Shown here: piece after piece, positions 11,369 to 23,454 of the stretch
How positions within the stretch are numbered: the first letter of the stretch is position 1
How the letters are laid out: every line of letters starts with the position of its first letter
Origin: Bullera alba
Taxonomy: Eukaryota; Basidiomycota; Tremellomycetes; Tremellales; Bulleraceae
Length of the DNA stretch: 64,000 nucleotides
NCBI GenBank assembly: GCA_001600095.1
Contig: BCIX01000001.1
Location: forward strand, 1,240,001-1,304,000
Direction of reading: 5' to 3'
The notes under the pieces: generated by a model
What the model was told of the DNA's origin: nothing
The model's input: only the letters and a program-made list of their open reading frames with translations
The model's database searches: none
Program-made: the position numbers and the translations under genes

Positions 11369-12090
11369 GGTTCCTGAGTCTCATGTGTGAGGATGTGGTG
11401 GTGAGCACATGAGGAAGAGGGAAGAGACTGCAGTGAGATTGACATTGACATCTGCTCATTACGTGCTGAAAATACTCGTTCATACTGGGTGAAGGTCCGT
11501 GGGTATTGTGTTTCAGGTTGGTGCTACTCCAGTGTCACATTCAGCTGAAGGTGTCTGAAAGTCGCTTCGCACGGCGACAGGATTAGTGCTCCGAGTTGAG
11601 CATGTCCATATAGTCTTACAGTCGTATGCAGAAAGTGTTATGTAGACAACGAGAGTTGGTGAAGATGAAGGCCAAATGGCCAATCATAGCCGCCAGTTGC
11701 ATCGTAGGAAGGGTGGATCGCCAGGGCTGCACGCGCGAATTAGTACTCGTAGTTACTTCCTGCCGTGCGGCACTGCGGTCACTTCGGTCACTTGGTGCAC
11801 GTCGACATTCTCCTGCTTTTAGTGCTTCTTCGTCTCCGCTTTCACTCGTTGCCCATTGCGCCTCATCGCTGCCCTTCGACACAGTGCGAGCGTCCCGACT
11901 GGAAGATCAGACCTCAGGCGTTGCTTGAGCTTGCTTGCTGGGCATTAGACTCGCAACATCTGTGCTCAGGCGGAAAACAAGGCTTGAACTCGAGGATATC
12001 CTGGACAAACACGTAGGTTCGACACTCGATAAACTCCATCACCGAGTGTCCACCGTCGATCGAGCCTCGCCTTAGAACCTCACTCACATC
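11369..12090. promoter_or_regulatory. Shared upstream region of the SET-MYND gene and AUR1
   Basis: About 720 bp between divergent start codons. It must contain both promoters and 5' leaders. No clear TATA box, repeat or small gene was recognised. Confidence 0.5.
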
Positions 12091-13556
12091 ATGTCTCGAC
12101 CCACAAGCACACGGACCAACTCTAGCGGCCCTCGAGCGTCGATGCCAAGGATGATTCTCTCGCCCTTCGCCCGAGTTCTCCGCCGTCTCGCACCAGTGGG
12201 CATGCCAACGACTGTGCCTACGTCCACGGCACCCCTCATGCTTTCGATATACGCAGCGTTCCAACGGCTCGACCTGTCAACAGATCCACGGGTCACTATT
12301 GCTCGTATACGTCAACACAAATACACACCAGCCAACACGATACCCCTCGTCTTCTTGCTCGCCTGCGGCTTGTTCGACCTATACATGATGACGGCGCCAC
12401 TGATCCCCGTCAAGCTCGGCATACCACTTCTATACGCCGTAGTCCTCGCTTTCCCAATCACCAACCAGTTCTTCTGGCCGTCATATCCGATCCTCACTTG
12501 GGTCTTGACCTTTTTCTGCGCGCGATACATCCCATCTAGCATCCGACCTGGAATCCACGTCAACCTCCTACCGGCACTAGAGTCGGTTCTTTACGGAGCA
12601 AACATTTCGGATCTGCAGACTCGATACACCAATCAATTCCTCGACGTGCTCGCATGGCTGCCGTATGGTGTTTTGCACTTTGCACTGCCGGTAGTGGTCG
12701 CTTTGGTGCTCTGGGTCTTTGGACCGAAGCGAAGTCCGCAATACTGGGGCAAGGCGTTTGGCTGGATGAATCTGATTGGAGTGTTGACACAAATCCTCTT
12801 CCCTTGTGCAGCGCCTTGTGAGTAGCTACACCTTGTTGGGAATCTATCTAACCAGTTGCAGGGTACGAGATCATTCACGGTCTGACACCCGCCGACTACG
12901 CTATGCCTGGATCCCCTGGCGGTCTACTACGAATTGACAGGGTGTTCCACTCAAATGGCTACACCAATACCTTTGGCTCGGCACCTCTGGTATTTGGCGC
13001 CTTCCCTTCACTCCACTCTGGCTGCGCCGTCATGGAAGCGCTCTTCCTATCGCACTTTTTCCCAAAATTCAAGACATTCTACTGGTGCTACGTGGGCATT
13101 CTGTGGTGGGCGACAATGTACCTATCACACCACTACCTCATCGATTTGACAGGAGGAGCCTGTCTCTCCGTCGGCATCTTTTACATCACCATGCCCGCCA
13201 AATTCAAGGACATTGACCAGATCATCTGGAACGACCCGACTCAATCTGGAACGGGATATGCCTTGATTGACCCCAGTGCAAACCGCGGCCAAGGTGAGAT
13301 CGACTTTGACGAGGAGATTCGCAAACTCGAGGAAGAGGATGGCGTGGTTGGCGTCAGAGATAGGGACGAGAGCGCTATCGAGTTTGAAGAGAGAAACGGG
13401 AACAACCAGGATATTGCTGCCGAAGGCAGTGGGAGGAAGAAGAACAAGCGTTCGGTCAGCTGGGGCGAGACAAAAGTAATGGGCGAACGACAAGGAGAGG
13501 ACGCAGAGGAGAGGCGGGAGCGGGAAGAAGCAGAAGGTGATATCGGCAGGAATTAA
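12091..13556 (+). CDS. AUR1: Inositol phosphorylceramide synthase catalytic subunit
   Basis: Transfers phosphoinositol from phosphatidylinositol to ceramide in the Golgi, an essential fungal sphingolipid step and the target of aureobasidin A. Two exons, 12091-12817 and 12862-13556, join across a 44-nt intron (TGG codon split after T) to give 473 residues. Several hydrophobic spans are visible (IPLVFLLACGLFDLYMM, LLYAVVLAFPI, LHFALPVVVALVLWVF). The phosphatase-like catalytic motifs are FGAFPSLHSGC and YLSHHYLIDLTGG, supplying the two catalytic histidines and aspartate. The C-terminal 130 residues are charged and presumably cytosolic. Length and order match fungal AUR1/IPC1. Confidence 0.97.
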
Positions 13557-13617
13557 CGACAAGTAGACCGGATCCGCAGTGAATGCAAAATCCCTATACA
13601 TACACGTGTACAAACAT

Positions 13618-14178
13618 CTACACCCTGTTGTCTCCGAAACCTCCTCTGGCGGGGACTCCACTCATCCTGCCAATGATTCCCATTGCCCTGGCTCTCCTGA
13701 CCATCTTGCCGATTTGCTTCTGCGTTTTCCACGTCAAACCCGTCTGTGCCCGGGTCTTGATCTTTCCTAATGGGTCGACAAACGAGTACACAAAGTTTGG
13801 GTTGAGGACGTGATCCATCGGATTGCTTCTCGTCAGGTGGAATGGGTCTCCGGCCTCTGCGATTTCCGTCTTGGGTCCCATTAATGGGCGTTTTGGATAG
13901 ATTGGTTTCTTGTCCGAGTACAGCTCTTTCCGACGAAGTTTGTATGGTGGTAGGATCTACATGGGACTGCTTTTAGCCATTGTGATGTCGCCTAGAGACC
14001 CCACTATACTCACCTTTCTGGGCGTAGCCCTGACTCTTCCTTCCTTTTGCTCCTGCGTTCGACCCGACGACAACTGCGTGAGAAGTGCTGAAAAGCCCGT
14101 GTCGATGTATCTTTTCGATGTGACGGTCGTCGAGCAAGATGCCGCGGTGAAGCGGGAAGCTAATGATCTGAAAGACAT
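13618..14178 (-). CDS. RSM18: Mitochondrial small-subunit ribosomal protein bS18m
   Basis: Component of the mitochondrial ribosome small subunit. Two exons, 14014-14178 and 13618-13956, give 167 residues. The start MSFRSLASRFTAASCS is rich in Ser, Arg and hydrophobics without acids, like a mitochondrial presequence. The core reads ILPPYKLRRKELYSDKK, NPNFVYSFVDPLGKIKTRA and then QKQIGKMVRRARAMGIIG, which matches the S18 RNA-binding motif (K-x3-IRRAR-x-G). An upstream TTG-initiated extension was rejected because this is the first ATG. It converges with AUR1, 62 bp apart. Confidence 0.88.
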
Positions 14179-14499
14179 AGTGGTGATCGGTGGTGCAGTA
14201 TAGGATCGTTCAAGGCTACTTTGAGGTACTGTAAGAGATGCAAGCAAGCTGTCACATGTCAGCTGCAGCTGTCAGTAGTAGTGAGCGAGCCAGATCATAG
14301 ACTTTCTTGCGGATCTAGGCGCGGGCGCCCAAAGATAGGCCCCAGCGCTTCCGCAGACCTATTTTGTTTTCCCTTTACGTAAATGCGGTTCTGACCCCGG
14401 CCGATCATCTCCCGCTCAACTTTTACCGCTCGTGTCCAACTTTTTTACAACAACAAATCGACCACAGCCTTGTGATAAACCCTCTGTGCACGACCCAGC
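14179..14499. promoter_or_regulatory. Divergent promoter region, bS18m and DOHH
   Basis: About 320 bp between the two starts. The DOHH side is T/C-rich just upstream of the ATG. A short palindrome with CAGCTGCAGCTG lies at 14260-14271; its meaning is unknown. Confidence 0.5.
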
Positions 14500-15747
14500 A
14501 TGTTAGTCAAAGTCACTCCCGCCCAGATGGAGACTCTGAGAGCTACGCTGCTCAATACGAGTGGAAAAGTTCAGCTCCACGAGCGGTTCCGAGCTCTGTT
14601 CATGCTTAAAGCCGTCGGCGGGGACGACGTCGTGAACATCATTTCCGAGGGTGTGTGCCGTTGCTGAATGACATTACTGTGCGGAAATGATGCTGACAAG
14701 GGCTTCGCTGTAGGTCTCGAGGACCCGTCGCCGTTGCTAAAGCACGAGCTGGCGTACGTCCTAGGGCAGCTGTCCAACAACACGGCCATCCCCACTCTGG
14801 AAGCCGTCCTCGTCAATGCCGAAGGCAAGCACTGCTCGATGGTCCGACATGAAGCGGCCGAAGCGCTCGGTGCGCTCAGTAGCGAATCGAGTTTGCCCCT
14901 GTTGAGAAAGTACCTCAACGATGAGAGTCGGGAGGTCAGGGAGACTTGCGAGATCGCCGTTGGCAAGATCGAGTTTGACATTAGCGAAGAGGGCAAGAAG
15001 AGGGTCCCAAAGTGGGTCACCAGCATGGTGTTTAGTCGATGATCTGACCTATATATCAGTCCCGATTTCTCTACGATCGACCCTGCGCCATCTTCATCAT
15101 CAGAGTCCATCCCCCAGCTGACGGCTGCTCTGCTGGACACGTCTAAACCCCTGTTTGAGCGGTATCGAGCCATGTTCGCGCTCCGGGACTATGGAGCTGG
15201 ATCAAAGGAGGCCATTCTGAGTCTGGCAGAGGGCTTTGGCGACAACTCCACATTGTTCAGGTGAGTCACCCCTACGGCCCTCAAGGTATATTCTGACACC
15301 AAACAGACACGAGATTGCCTACGTATTTGGACAGCTGTGTTCGCCATACTCGATCCCCTCGCTGCTGCACGTGCTGCGCGATGCCAACGAGGAGGAGATG
15401 GTCAGACACGAGGCTGCCGAGGCTCTGGGCGGTATTGCCTCTGACGGATCGGATGCCGACGACGTCGAGCTGCCGGAAGGTGGAGTTCTGGCGATTCTGA
15501 GGGAATGGGCCGTCAAGGCAGATGCGCCGTTGGTGGTCAGGGAGAGCTGTCAGGTCGCCATCGACATGTGGGAGGTGAGTCCCACAAGGTGTCTATGGTA
15601 TATGGCGTTTAGCTGAGCGACTTTCAGTACGAAAACTCCACGGACCAATTCAACCCTATCGACTCGTTGTCTGCTTCTGCAGAGAAGGTCCATACGACAG
15701 GAATGGAACGATCCGCCGCCGCCGCCATTGCCGCCGGTGTCGCCTAA
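14500..15747 (+). CDS. LIA1: Deoxyhypusine hydroxylase
   Basis: Completes hypusine formation on eIF5A using a di-iron centre held in a HEAT-repeat superhelix. Five exons give about 335 residues. All four His-Glu iron ligand motifs can be read: [32 protein letters not shown] and again [12 protein letters not shown], in two pairs separated by the linker [11 protein letters not shown]. The intron at about 15014-15050 was inferred because reading through it stops the frame; splicing AG to T gives a sensible linker. The C-terminus after DMWEYEN is Ala-rich ([10 protein letters not shown]). The gene acts in the cytosol downstream of deoxyhypusine synthase, which is not in this window. Confidence 0.95.
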
Positions 15748-15864
15748 TCCATGTCTGGTCCGATATCTAGATTTCATCCCTCTTGTTGTATAATGTCCAT
15801 CATCCAATTCATCAACATGCATGATATTCATCTATACTATGCTGTCTCACCCAACGATTACAGC

Positions 15865-18800
15865 TCATGCGCCGAGGTTGATGATCTCTTGAGCGAGATC
15901 CGTCAATCGCTTTTCGCCGACCGTGCTGGCTCGTTCCACCGCCAGACTTCGCGCTTTCTGCACCTGACCAACTTGCAGCGAACCTGCCACCGACGGCGTA
16001 ACGAGCAGGTTGCCTAGAGCGACCGAAGCTCGGTAGAGAGTTTCACTGTCCGAGGTCTCATTCTCCAACACCTAGCAGCAATCAGCATCCTTCATTGATA
16101 TACGCGGAGCCTACTCACATATGTTATGAGATCCAGCAATGCCCCACTCTGCTCCTTGGGGAACTCGTTGTTCACCACCAGGACCGAGTAGCTGTATACC
16201 ATCAGTTCTCGTCAGATCGAGATGGTCTAAGAACTTACTTTAGGGCAATTGTAATCAGAGGCTGTTTCCTAGCCCCCACTTGCTCCCAAGTCTTCGTCGT
16301 CAATCGAGGCAGGACGTACTCGGCACTGGCAGCCATCGTGGCACGGCCATTAGTCGTCGAGAACAAATTGCTCAGACCACGAAGTGCCAGAAGCGTATTC
16401 GTCTCTCTGGGTTTACCGGCCTGCCATGCCTTGTCCCAATCACAAGCGGCGAGCAGGTTTTCCGGTGCCGACGCGTTCCGTACGGCGAAAGCTGGCGATA
16501 TGGCCGCTAGGCATCGAGCGAGGTCAATCACTACATAGGAATCGTCAGTATCACCGCCATAGACCAATGAATACGACTCACGCGGGAAGCGCTGAGCCTC
16601 GGGCCATCTGTTGATAAGGCTGAACAAAGCCCCCGGGTCGTACTCCTCCCCTGCATCCGCCTTCTTCACATCAGGCAGCGTGCTAGCAGGTTGCGACAAC
16701 AAGGCATAGATCCTGGACAGATTCGCCTCGTCCGCTTCTGTGAAGGCCGCACTCGACTGAGCATCAAATCAGCAATAGCGACAGCGGTCGAGTCTGAAGA
16801 CTAACCGATGTCGCCTTGATCTCCTCATTGAGCGAAGCGATCTTGGTCTTCGCGGCAGCAATGTTCATCTGCTTGAAGGAGAGGTATGTGCGGACTGGCA
16901 AAACTCCTTTCGGTTTCGGTGCCACAGCCGGAGTCGTCGAATACGCCGATGAGCCTAAGCAAGTCAGTACTGTTCTGCTTTATCGACCTCCTGGGCTCAC
17001 CCGTGAAAGGATCGCTGTAGCCTGTACTGGTAGTAGAGCCCGAACCGCCTGTATACCTCGATGCCCCGGTGTACGGGTCCACGAATGTGGAGGAGTCTCC
17101 CCCCAGTTTCACACCATCGGTGCTCTTCTCTATGAATGCGACTACCTGCTCGGTGTACGAGCTGGGCAGATCGTTCTTCTCGAGGAACTTTTGAGCCGCA
17201 ACCCATGGGTTCTCTAAGGTAGCTTTAGCATGGCGTCTGCTGGAAGTAGTGGGCGCCTTTACCAGACGCATTGTATGGCAACTTGAGAGGGGGCATGCCT
17301 TCGGAGACATCGACGTCGAACACGTAGTCGTACTCTTTGCCCTCGTACAGCTGCTTCCTCCCGTTGCCGATGGCATCCACAACCTGACCAATCTGCTGCC
17401 ACGTCTTCTCTGCACTGGACCACTGTCCGACATGCGATTAGCTGCAGCCATCTTGGGGGCGTTTTTACTCACAGAGTATGCCTCGACTTTACCCTCATTC
17501 TTGATCATGATCACTTGACCGTCCTTCTTGCCTTCACGACCTAGAGCCTCCATTCCCGGTAGGTCAGAATGCTTGACGTCGCCAACTTGACTCCTACTAC
17601 GGGTCAGGGTGGCCAGCAGGTCGTCTACGCAGCACTCACTTGTCCAGCTGGCGACTGCTGACATCCTTGTCCCAGGCGTCCCGCTCAGCCTGAGGCGCTA
17701 TCAAGCTCTCATCTTTGGTGAAGAACCTGATTGTCGAGTCTTGCGACGAGGAGGCGATGAACGTTGAACCAGTTGCGGATGAGACTACGGCAGACGACCA
17801 AAGCGAGTTGGCAGCGTGTGGAATTGTCTGGACTAGGTCGGTTTCTGCAATGGGCTTAGCTCAAGTCATCACAAGAAGTAGCTAGGGCTCTGGGACTCAC
17901 CTGACCATACCCGTAGTGTGCCGTCCTCGCCTGAAGATATGGCTCCTGATCCATCAGGCAATGCGGTTATCGAGTACACGAAAGATGTGTGGCCAGAAAG
18001 CGATTTGACCGGATCAGGCTTGTCAAACGAGTATACGTTGATATTGCTTAGCACAGCTGGTCAGTTTTGGCTCAATTAGTTCTGGGACCGGCGACATACC
18101 TATCATTACCACAACTCCAGAACCCCTTCCCGTTCGGCTTCAAGCTGAGACCTCTGACAGGCTGGCTGTGACCGGTATACTCCTGTAGGGGCGTTGATCT
18201 TCCGCTACTCAAGTCGATGGAATGTAGAATGATTTTGTTGTCAGCCGCAGCTGCCGACGTTTGTCAGTCATCGAGTCGTGGGTCTGTCCGCAAAGCTCAC
18301 CTGTCAATAGCCTGTCTTCTCCGACAAAGCGCACGGCCCAGACCGCTTGCTCATGTGCTTCTATCTTGACAGCAGCCTTGAAGTCTTTCCACACAATGAC
18401 GGATCTATATCAACGTCAGCATGCACTCTATTGCGCTTGACAAGATACTCACTTGTCCCAACTGCCAGTAGCGATGAGTCCACCCTTGCTAACGTCCATA
18501 CAGCAGAGATTCTGCTTGTGCTCGACCAAAGTGTGGTATGGCTCTGGTAGAGCATCCCCTCTAGGTGGAGGAGACGTCGGCGAGGGAAGTATGAACGAAG
18601 ACAAGACGCCATTCGAGCTTCCGATCAAGAGGAAGGCTAGATATTGGTATCAGCTTCTACGCAGTGATTCTCAGCTGGATTGTCTACCCACCTTCACCGT
18701 TGGATCTGACCATCCCGGCGCAGCTTACGAAACGCTTCTCGGGCCCTTCCACTCTGAGCTTGACGTCCCATTCCCTTCCCTTTTGCGATGGCCCCCAGAC

Positions 18801-18926
18801 GATGGCTGATCCATCCCTCGAAGCCGAAAGCAAGAGAGGCAACCCTGGTGTCGGAGCGACGATATTTCGGACGTCCGAAGCGTGACCGTGTAAGGTGAAT
18901 GCTAGCTGGTATGCTGATGCCGACAT
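15865..18926 (-). CDS. DOA1: DOA1/UFD3/PLAA ubiquitin-binding WD40 protein
   Basis: Cofactor of the Cdc48/p97 segregase in ubiquitin turnover and ribophagy. About nine exons. WD40 repeats come first: LAFTLHGHASDVRN, LLSASRDGSAIVWG, later SGHTSFVYSITALPDG and SGEDGTLRVWSG. Then comes the PFU ubiquitin-binding domain, recognised by NEGKVEAYSVS and a later DYVFDVDVSEGMPPLKLPY segment, then the region AAQKFLEKNDLPSSYTEQV leading into a Gly/Ser/Thr linker and the C-terminal helical PUL (Cdc48-binding) domain to the stop at 15865. The chosen ATG at 18926 starts MSASAYQLAF just ahead of the first WD repeat; the ATG upstream would add sequence with no family counterpart. Confidence 0.93.
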
Positions 18927-19307
18927 GCTGTATCTGCTTCTGGAATCTACTGATGAGGGTGTCAACGTCGATAGAAGATGGCTCATCGTCGCTCTAGTAC
19001 CCTTCGTCATCGTCGAGACGGGGGCAGATTACCCCGAGCCACGTGGAGATAGGGTGGGGCGCCACAATGTGGAGGTGCTTGGGGTTACGGTTTGGGCTGG
19101 TTCGGCTCTGTTGACGAGAGAGAGAAGACGTTGTCGTTGCCCGGTACGGGACAGACTAAAGTCGACGAGGACAAGATATAAAGACATGCTGTATCCGACT
19201 TGTACTTCATTCTCAACAACGTGATCTGAGAAGCGAATAGAAGGATCGAGGAACTCCATTCGCCGGCTTCACCCGCTTGTCCTCCGCACGGTCAGGCTGC
19301 AACCACC
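18927..19307. promoter_or_regulatory. Divergent promoter region, DOA1 and alpha/beta hydrolase
   Basis: About 380 bp between start codons 18926 (minus) and 19308 (plus). A TATAAA-like string occurs near 19177. No other element recognised. Confidence 0.45.
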
Positions 19308-22300
19308 ATGCCGGATTTCTTGACGCCGCAAGCGATCATTGCCGGTGCGTGGTGATCCAGCCTGCAACATCTTGTCCCGTAAGCTGACTTGGGCTATATA
19401 GCTGGGCCAATCGTTCTCGACACCCTTGTCAAGCATTACCTCCCTCCGAGAGGCAAAGAAGCGCGAAATGGGCCGGCTAAGGACAATCTGATGTACGAAG
19501 AGGGTGAGTTGCTCGAGCCCGGGGTTAGTTCGAGGTCTGATAGCTGACCGTCGCGTGTCTTTGAAGTCTTCGTTCTGATGAAGGTAGAAGCTAGCTGTTC
19601 TCAAATTTGAGTCTTATCGCTGACCTTGTGCTAGACCTTCTTGGAGATTGCTACAAAGTGAGTACACCGACGAAGCATCAAGCTCGGGACTCACCCTGCT
19701 TTCAGACACCCCGTCGCAGCTCTACAGCGGTTCGGACTCGTCAGAACGCCTGCACCACCGACAGTAGCCCTTCACCGAGTGGTCATCCCGCATCACACCC
19801 TTACTCAAGCCGCCGACTTTCTGATTGAGGCTCTCGGCGGAGAGGAGATGGCGTACAAGATCGCCGGAGGGTCCAAATGGTGGCAGGTCAGGACTGGTCC
19901 CGGTGTAGAGGCAGAGTGGATCGTTATGAAGAAAGACTGGAAAGAGCAGAAGCGCAATTCGGATACCAAAGTTGAAGCCAGTAAGACCGCACAGGCCAAG
20001 CCCGAGGCGACCGACGGCGACGCGCAAAATGGAGAATGTAAGGCGCCCTTCTCGCTCTCAGTTTCCAATTCCCTCTGGTGCTGACCTTTCTCTCAAGTTC
20101 GAAGTGAGATGGACGAGCTGCGCTGTATGCTCTACAGTACGTACCTATCCTCGTCAACTCGACTGTGCTAACGACCTGTTCCAGTTCATGGCGGAGCGTG
20201 AGCGATAGGAGCCCGGCGTATCACTGCGTGTCACTGAACAGGTTTGCAGCTACTATTGGGGCTCTATCAACACCCACAGGTACACAATCTGGCGACACGC
20301 TAGAAAGATGCACGGCAGATGTTTCGCTGTCAACTACAGGAGTGAGCTTTGATCCTCTGAACATCCCTCAGCTCAGTCCACTGATGTCCCTTGCAGAGGC
20401 CCCGCAATACCCTTTCCCTTGCGCCATACAAGACTGTTTAGCCGCATGGCTATACCTGGTCAATCCGCCTCCTGACGCCAAGCACAAACCTGTCGACCCT
20501 AAGAACATTGTCCTAGCTGGTGACTCGGCCGGAGGTGGACTAGTGTGGGCTCTATTGCAGATCCTCCGGGATACACCTGGCCTAGAGCTCCCAGCGGGAG
20601 CTGTCCTCATCAGCCCGGTAAGTCCACACCTGGCCCGTCGATCCGTTTGCTGACGCTCGGCAGTGGTCGGATCTCACACACAGCTTCCCCAGTATCTTAC
20701 ACAATACACCTACGGATATCATCCCACCATACAGTTTCATCCACGTGAGTCCCACAAATCAGAACAGAGCTGAGAAAAAGAAACCATCCTCGTTGTGGCC
20801 TCCCCCACCACCCGACCTCACGGCCGAGATGCAGAACACATTGAGGTCGAAAGTGAAAGAAGCGGTCAACAAATTCCGAGATGATCACCATCTTCGTCAC
20901 AACAAAGATCACGGAAGTCCGAACCCTCCAGAATCACCTTCCAATAACGATCGTCCATCTCGCCCGCAAAAGGCCACTAGCTATGTCCAACAGCAAACGG
21001 ACCTTCCATCATCGTTGCGCAGTTCCTCCCCGAACAAGCGGGGCCCTGGTCCGAGCAGAGACGAACAAAAGGATTTACATCCCGTGACGGAGAGGGACGA
21101 CGAGCATGCCCAGCCTGGTCCCACGGGAGAGCTTAGTCATAACCCATCTCGAGCCAATCCCGCCAATGCTTTTGCCGGCCTCAAAGACAGACACAATGCG
21201 ACCCCCGAGGAGGTCCGCAAAACCACGCTGGCTCAATGTGAAACCCCCATGGTGCTGGAAATCGGGGATGAGAACGTGGCTATCAATACCCAAATCCAGC
21301 TATACGCCACGAACGCCCAACTGTGCCATCCATGGGTATCCCCGATCCTCGGTTACATGGGTGGTCTACCCCCGTTGTTGATCATTGCTGGTAACGAAGA
21401 GGTGCTCAGGGACGAAATCATCTTTGCGTGAGTGGAAGAGGTGAGGTGGGAGTTGACAGGATTTTCAGCGCACATAAAGCTGCCAATCCGGACAAGTATC
21501 CACTAAGAGAGGACGTTAAAGCTTTGCTACCCTCCCTCAGGGGTATAGAGGAGAAGCACGGTCCTACCAACGTACATCTCCAAGTCTACGATGGTGAGTA
21601 CTAGCCTCCGGGCCCTTCTGACAGCTGTAGGGACCTGCCACGACCTGGTGCTATTCTCGATGACTCGCCAAGCCAGAGGAGTTTTCCGAGCGATCGCCTC
21701 GTTTGTGCGATACGTCACACCCTCTGCCCCCGGCTCACTGTCAATATCCAAGCTACAAGGTTCTCGCCCCTCTGGGCAAACCTCAACTGGTGGTGGCAAT
21801 ACCCCAGAACTTGCATCACCCACTTCAGAAACTCCGCCATTTGTCACGCCGGAGACTTCGCTCGAAAACCTACCTAACTCTGGCCACGTTGGCAGTCAGG
21901 CAGATGACGCCAAAACAGCGCTCAATACAACCTCCGTGTTTGATTCGCCAAGAACCATGTCGACCAGCTCTGCAGTCGGACAAATCCCCCAAAACGGTCA
22001 TCCTGTGCCTGGTGTAAAGTCCACGCGGTTCAACGAGGCCTTGGAGACCCTTCGCAAGAATCAAAATACAGAGCTGGATGACGCGACAAACGCTGGTTCT
22101 GCAACAGCCGGTCCATCAATACCTGCGGTGCCGGAGTCCAGCGTTGATACCAAGGGCGACGACGCCGGGCCGAGATTCACCGAGGACCCCGCGGACCAGG
22201 ACAGCAGAGCGTTGCCTGGTTCCGCTGGTCACACTGGAATCTACAGAAAGGCAAATGTGAGTACGCAGTGATGTACGGGGACCACGATTGATGGACCTCT

Positions 22301-23195
22301 AGCCATACACCAACCATATGATCCGCGAGAGAGTCGCCGTGGATGGAACATGCCGACCGCTCGAGTCCGAGGCAGAGCTCGATGCCATGACGATGCCAGC
22401 GGACGAGATTGGAGTTATCAAAGAAGGACCCGCTATGCGCTTCTTGACGGGTCAAGCGCTCTGGGATAAAAAGTTCTCGCACGCCCTCAAGACCGTGGAG
22501 AGACATCGCAAGAGGAACCTCAAGAACGCTACGGGTCGAGATGCCAAGAAGCTGGGGTCGTTCTGGGACGACAAGTTGGAAAAGGAGCGACATCGTTTAA
22601 GCCATCTGCACATGTCTGGTCATCACAACGGAGATCACACGGACGAAGGCGAGACGGGAAACAGTACCGAGACGGAGGAGGAGACAAATAGCGGGGGCAG
22701 TACGCCAGCAGTCAAGACTGATGGGACAGCTTCGCCATCCAAGAACGGTCTTTTAGACCAGAGTTGGAGCTGGAGCTGGGCCCTGGATGGAGAAGCGCCA
22801 CCTCCCAGTGCCATCGTCAGCAGGAGAGATTTCGTGAGTTGATCCAAGGTCTCGATGGCATGTCAACTGATCTGTAATAGACTGAAGCGCGACAACTCGC
22901 TCTCATGGCGGATAGGATAGACGAAACACATCAATCCCCCGTCCACGGCCTCTCTATTTGGGTCGGCCTAGCGTCCTTCTTCTCCAAATCCCACGATCGG
23001 AGCAAAGCCGAGGAAGCGATTCGCGCCGCGAAAGAAGCCACCGATGCGCAAGAGGCCGCCAGGGGAACATTGCCAGGCGAAGCACCTATCGGTCAGGCTA
23101 CCCTGGTCAAGGGGGAGAAGATCGTCGAAAAGGAAGTCGGAGTCGCCAAGGGCGCCATGAGGAAGATGGGCCACGCCTTGGGTTTTGGCAAGTGA
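19308..23195 (+). CDS. Large alpha/beta hydrolase (HSL-like lipase/esterase family)
   Basis: A many-exon gene of roughly 950 residues. The serine hydrolase core is complete: HGGAYYWGS (oxyanion hole, hormone-sensitive lipase type), NYRLAPQYPFP, the nucleophile elbow GDSAGGG, a probable acid in NEEVLRDE and a probable catalytic His in GTCHDL. Between elbow and acid lies an insert of about 130 charged, Pro/Ser-rich residues, and after the His a second disordered stretch; the end has helical Ala/Glu/Lys-rich segments and terminates MRKMGHALGFGK. Several exons are tiny: 19567-19583 (17 nt), a 23-nt exon soon after, and 20185-20197 (13 nt), the last carrying HGG. Substrate unknown; a lipid or sterol ester is plausible for the family. 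No signal peptide is evident. Confidence 0.85.
20185..20197 (+). other. 13-nt microexon of the alpha/beta hydrolase
   Basis: The segment TTCATGGCGGAGC is bounded by TTCCAG before and GTGAGC after. Joined to the 5' exon ending in A and the 3' exon starting CTACTATTGG it reads IHGGAYYWGS, the oxyanion-hole motif that the family requires. No other joining of the surrounding sequence gives this motif in frame. Confidence 0.85.
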
Positions 23196-23454
23196 CCATA
23201 ACACCTCTCCGTCTCTCGCCAGGGTCTCTGGTCCGCTGATTATCTTGCTACCGCCTGTATTTTCCATTTACCCCCACTTTGTATAGACTAGACTTTGACC
23301 ACCTTGTTCTGTATCGATGCATCTACTCGAGACACGGTCGACTCGAGACACATTGAGGAACACGTCTCAAGCCTAGACCGTTGTTTCGAAACCAGGGCAT
23401 CACATATACACAATATGCATCGGTTGGCACAGTGTGGCATTCGGTCCGTGATAT

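Noticed and set aside
13957..14247. A longer N-terminus of bS18m beginning at 14247.
   Set aside because: The codon there is TTG; the first ATG in frame is at 14178 and gives a good presequence.
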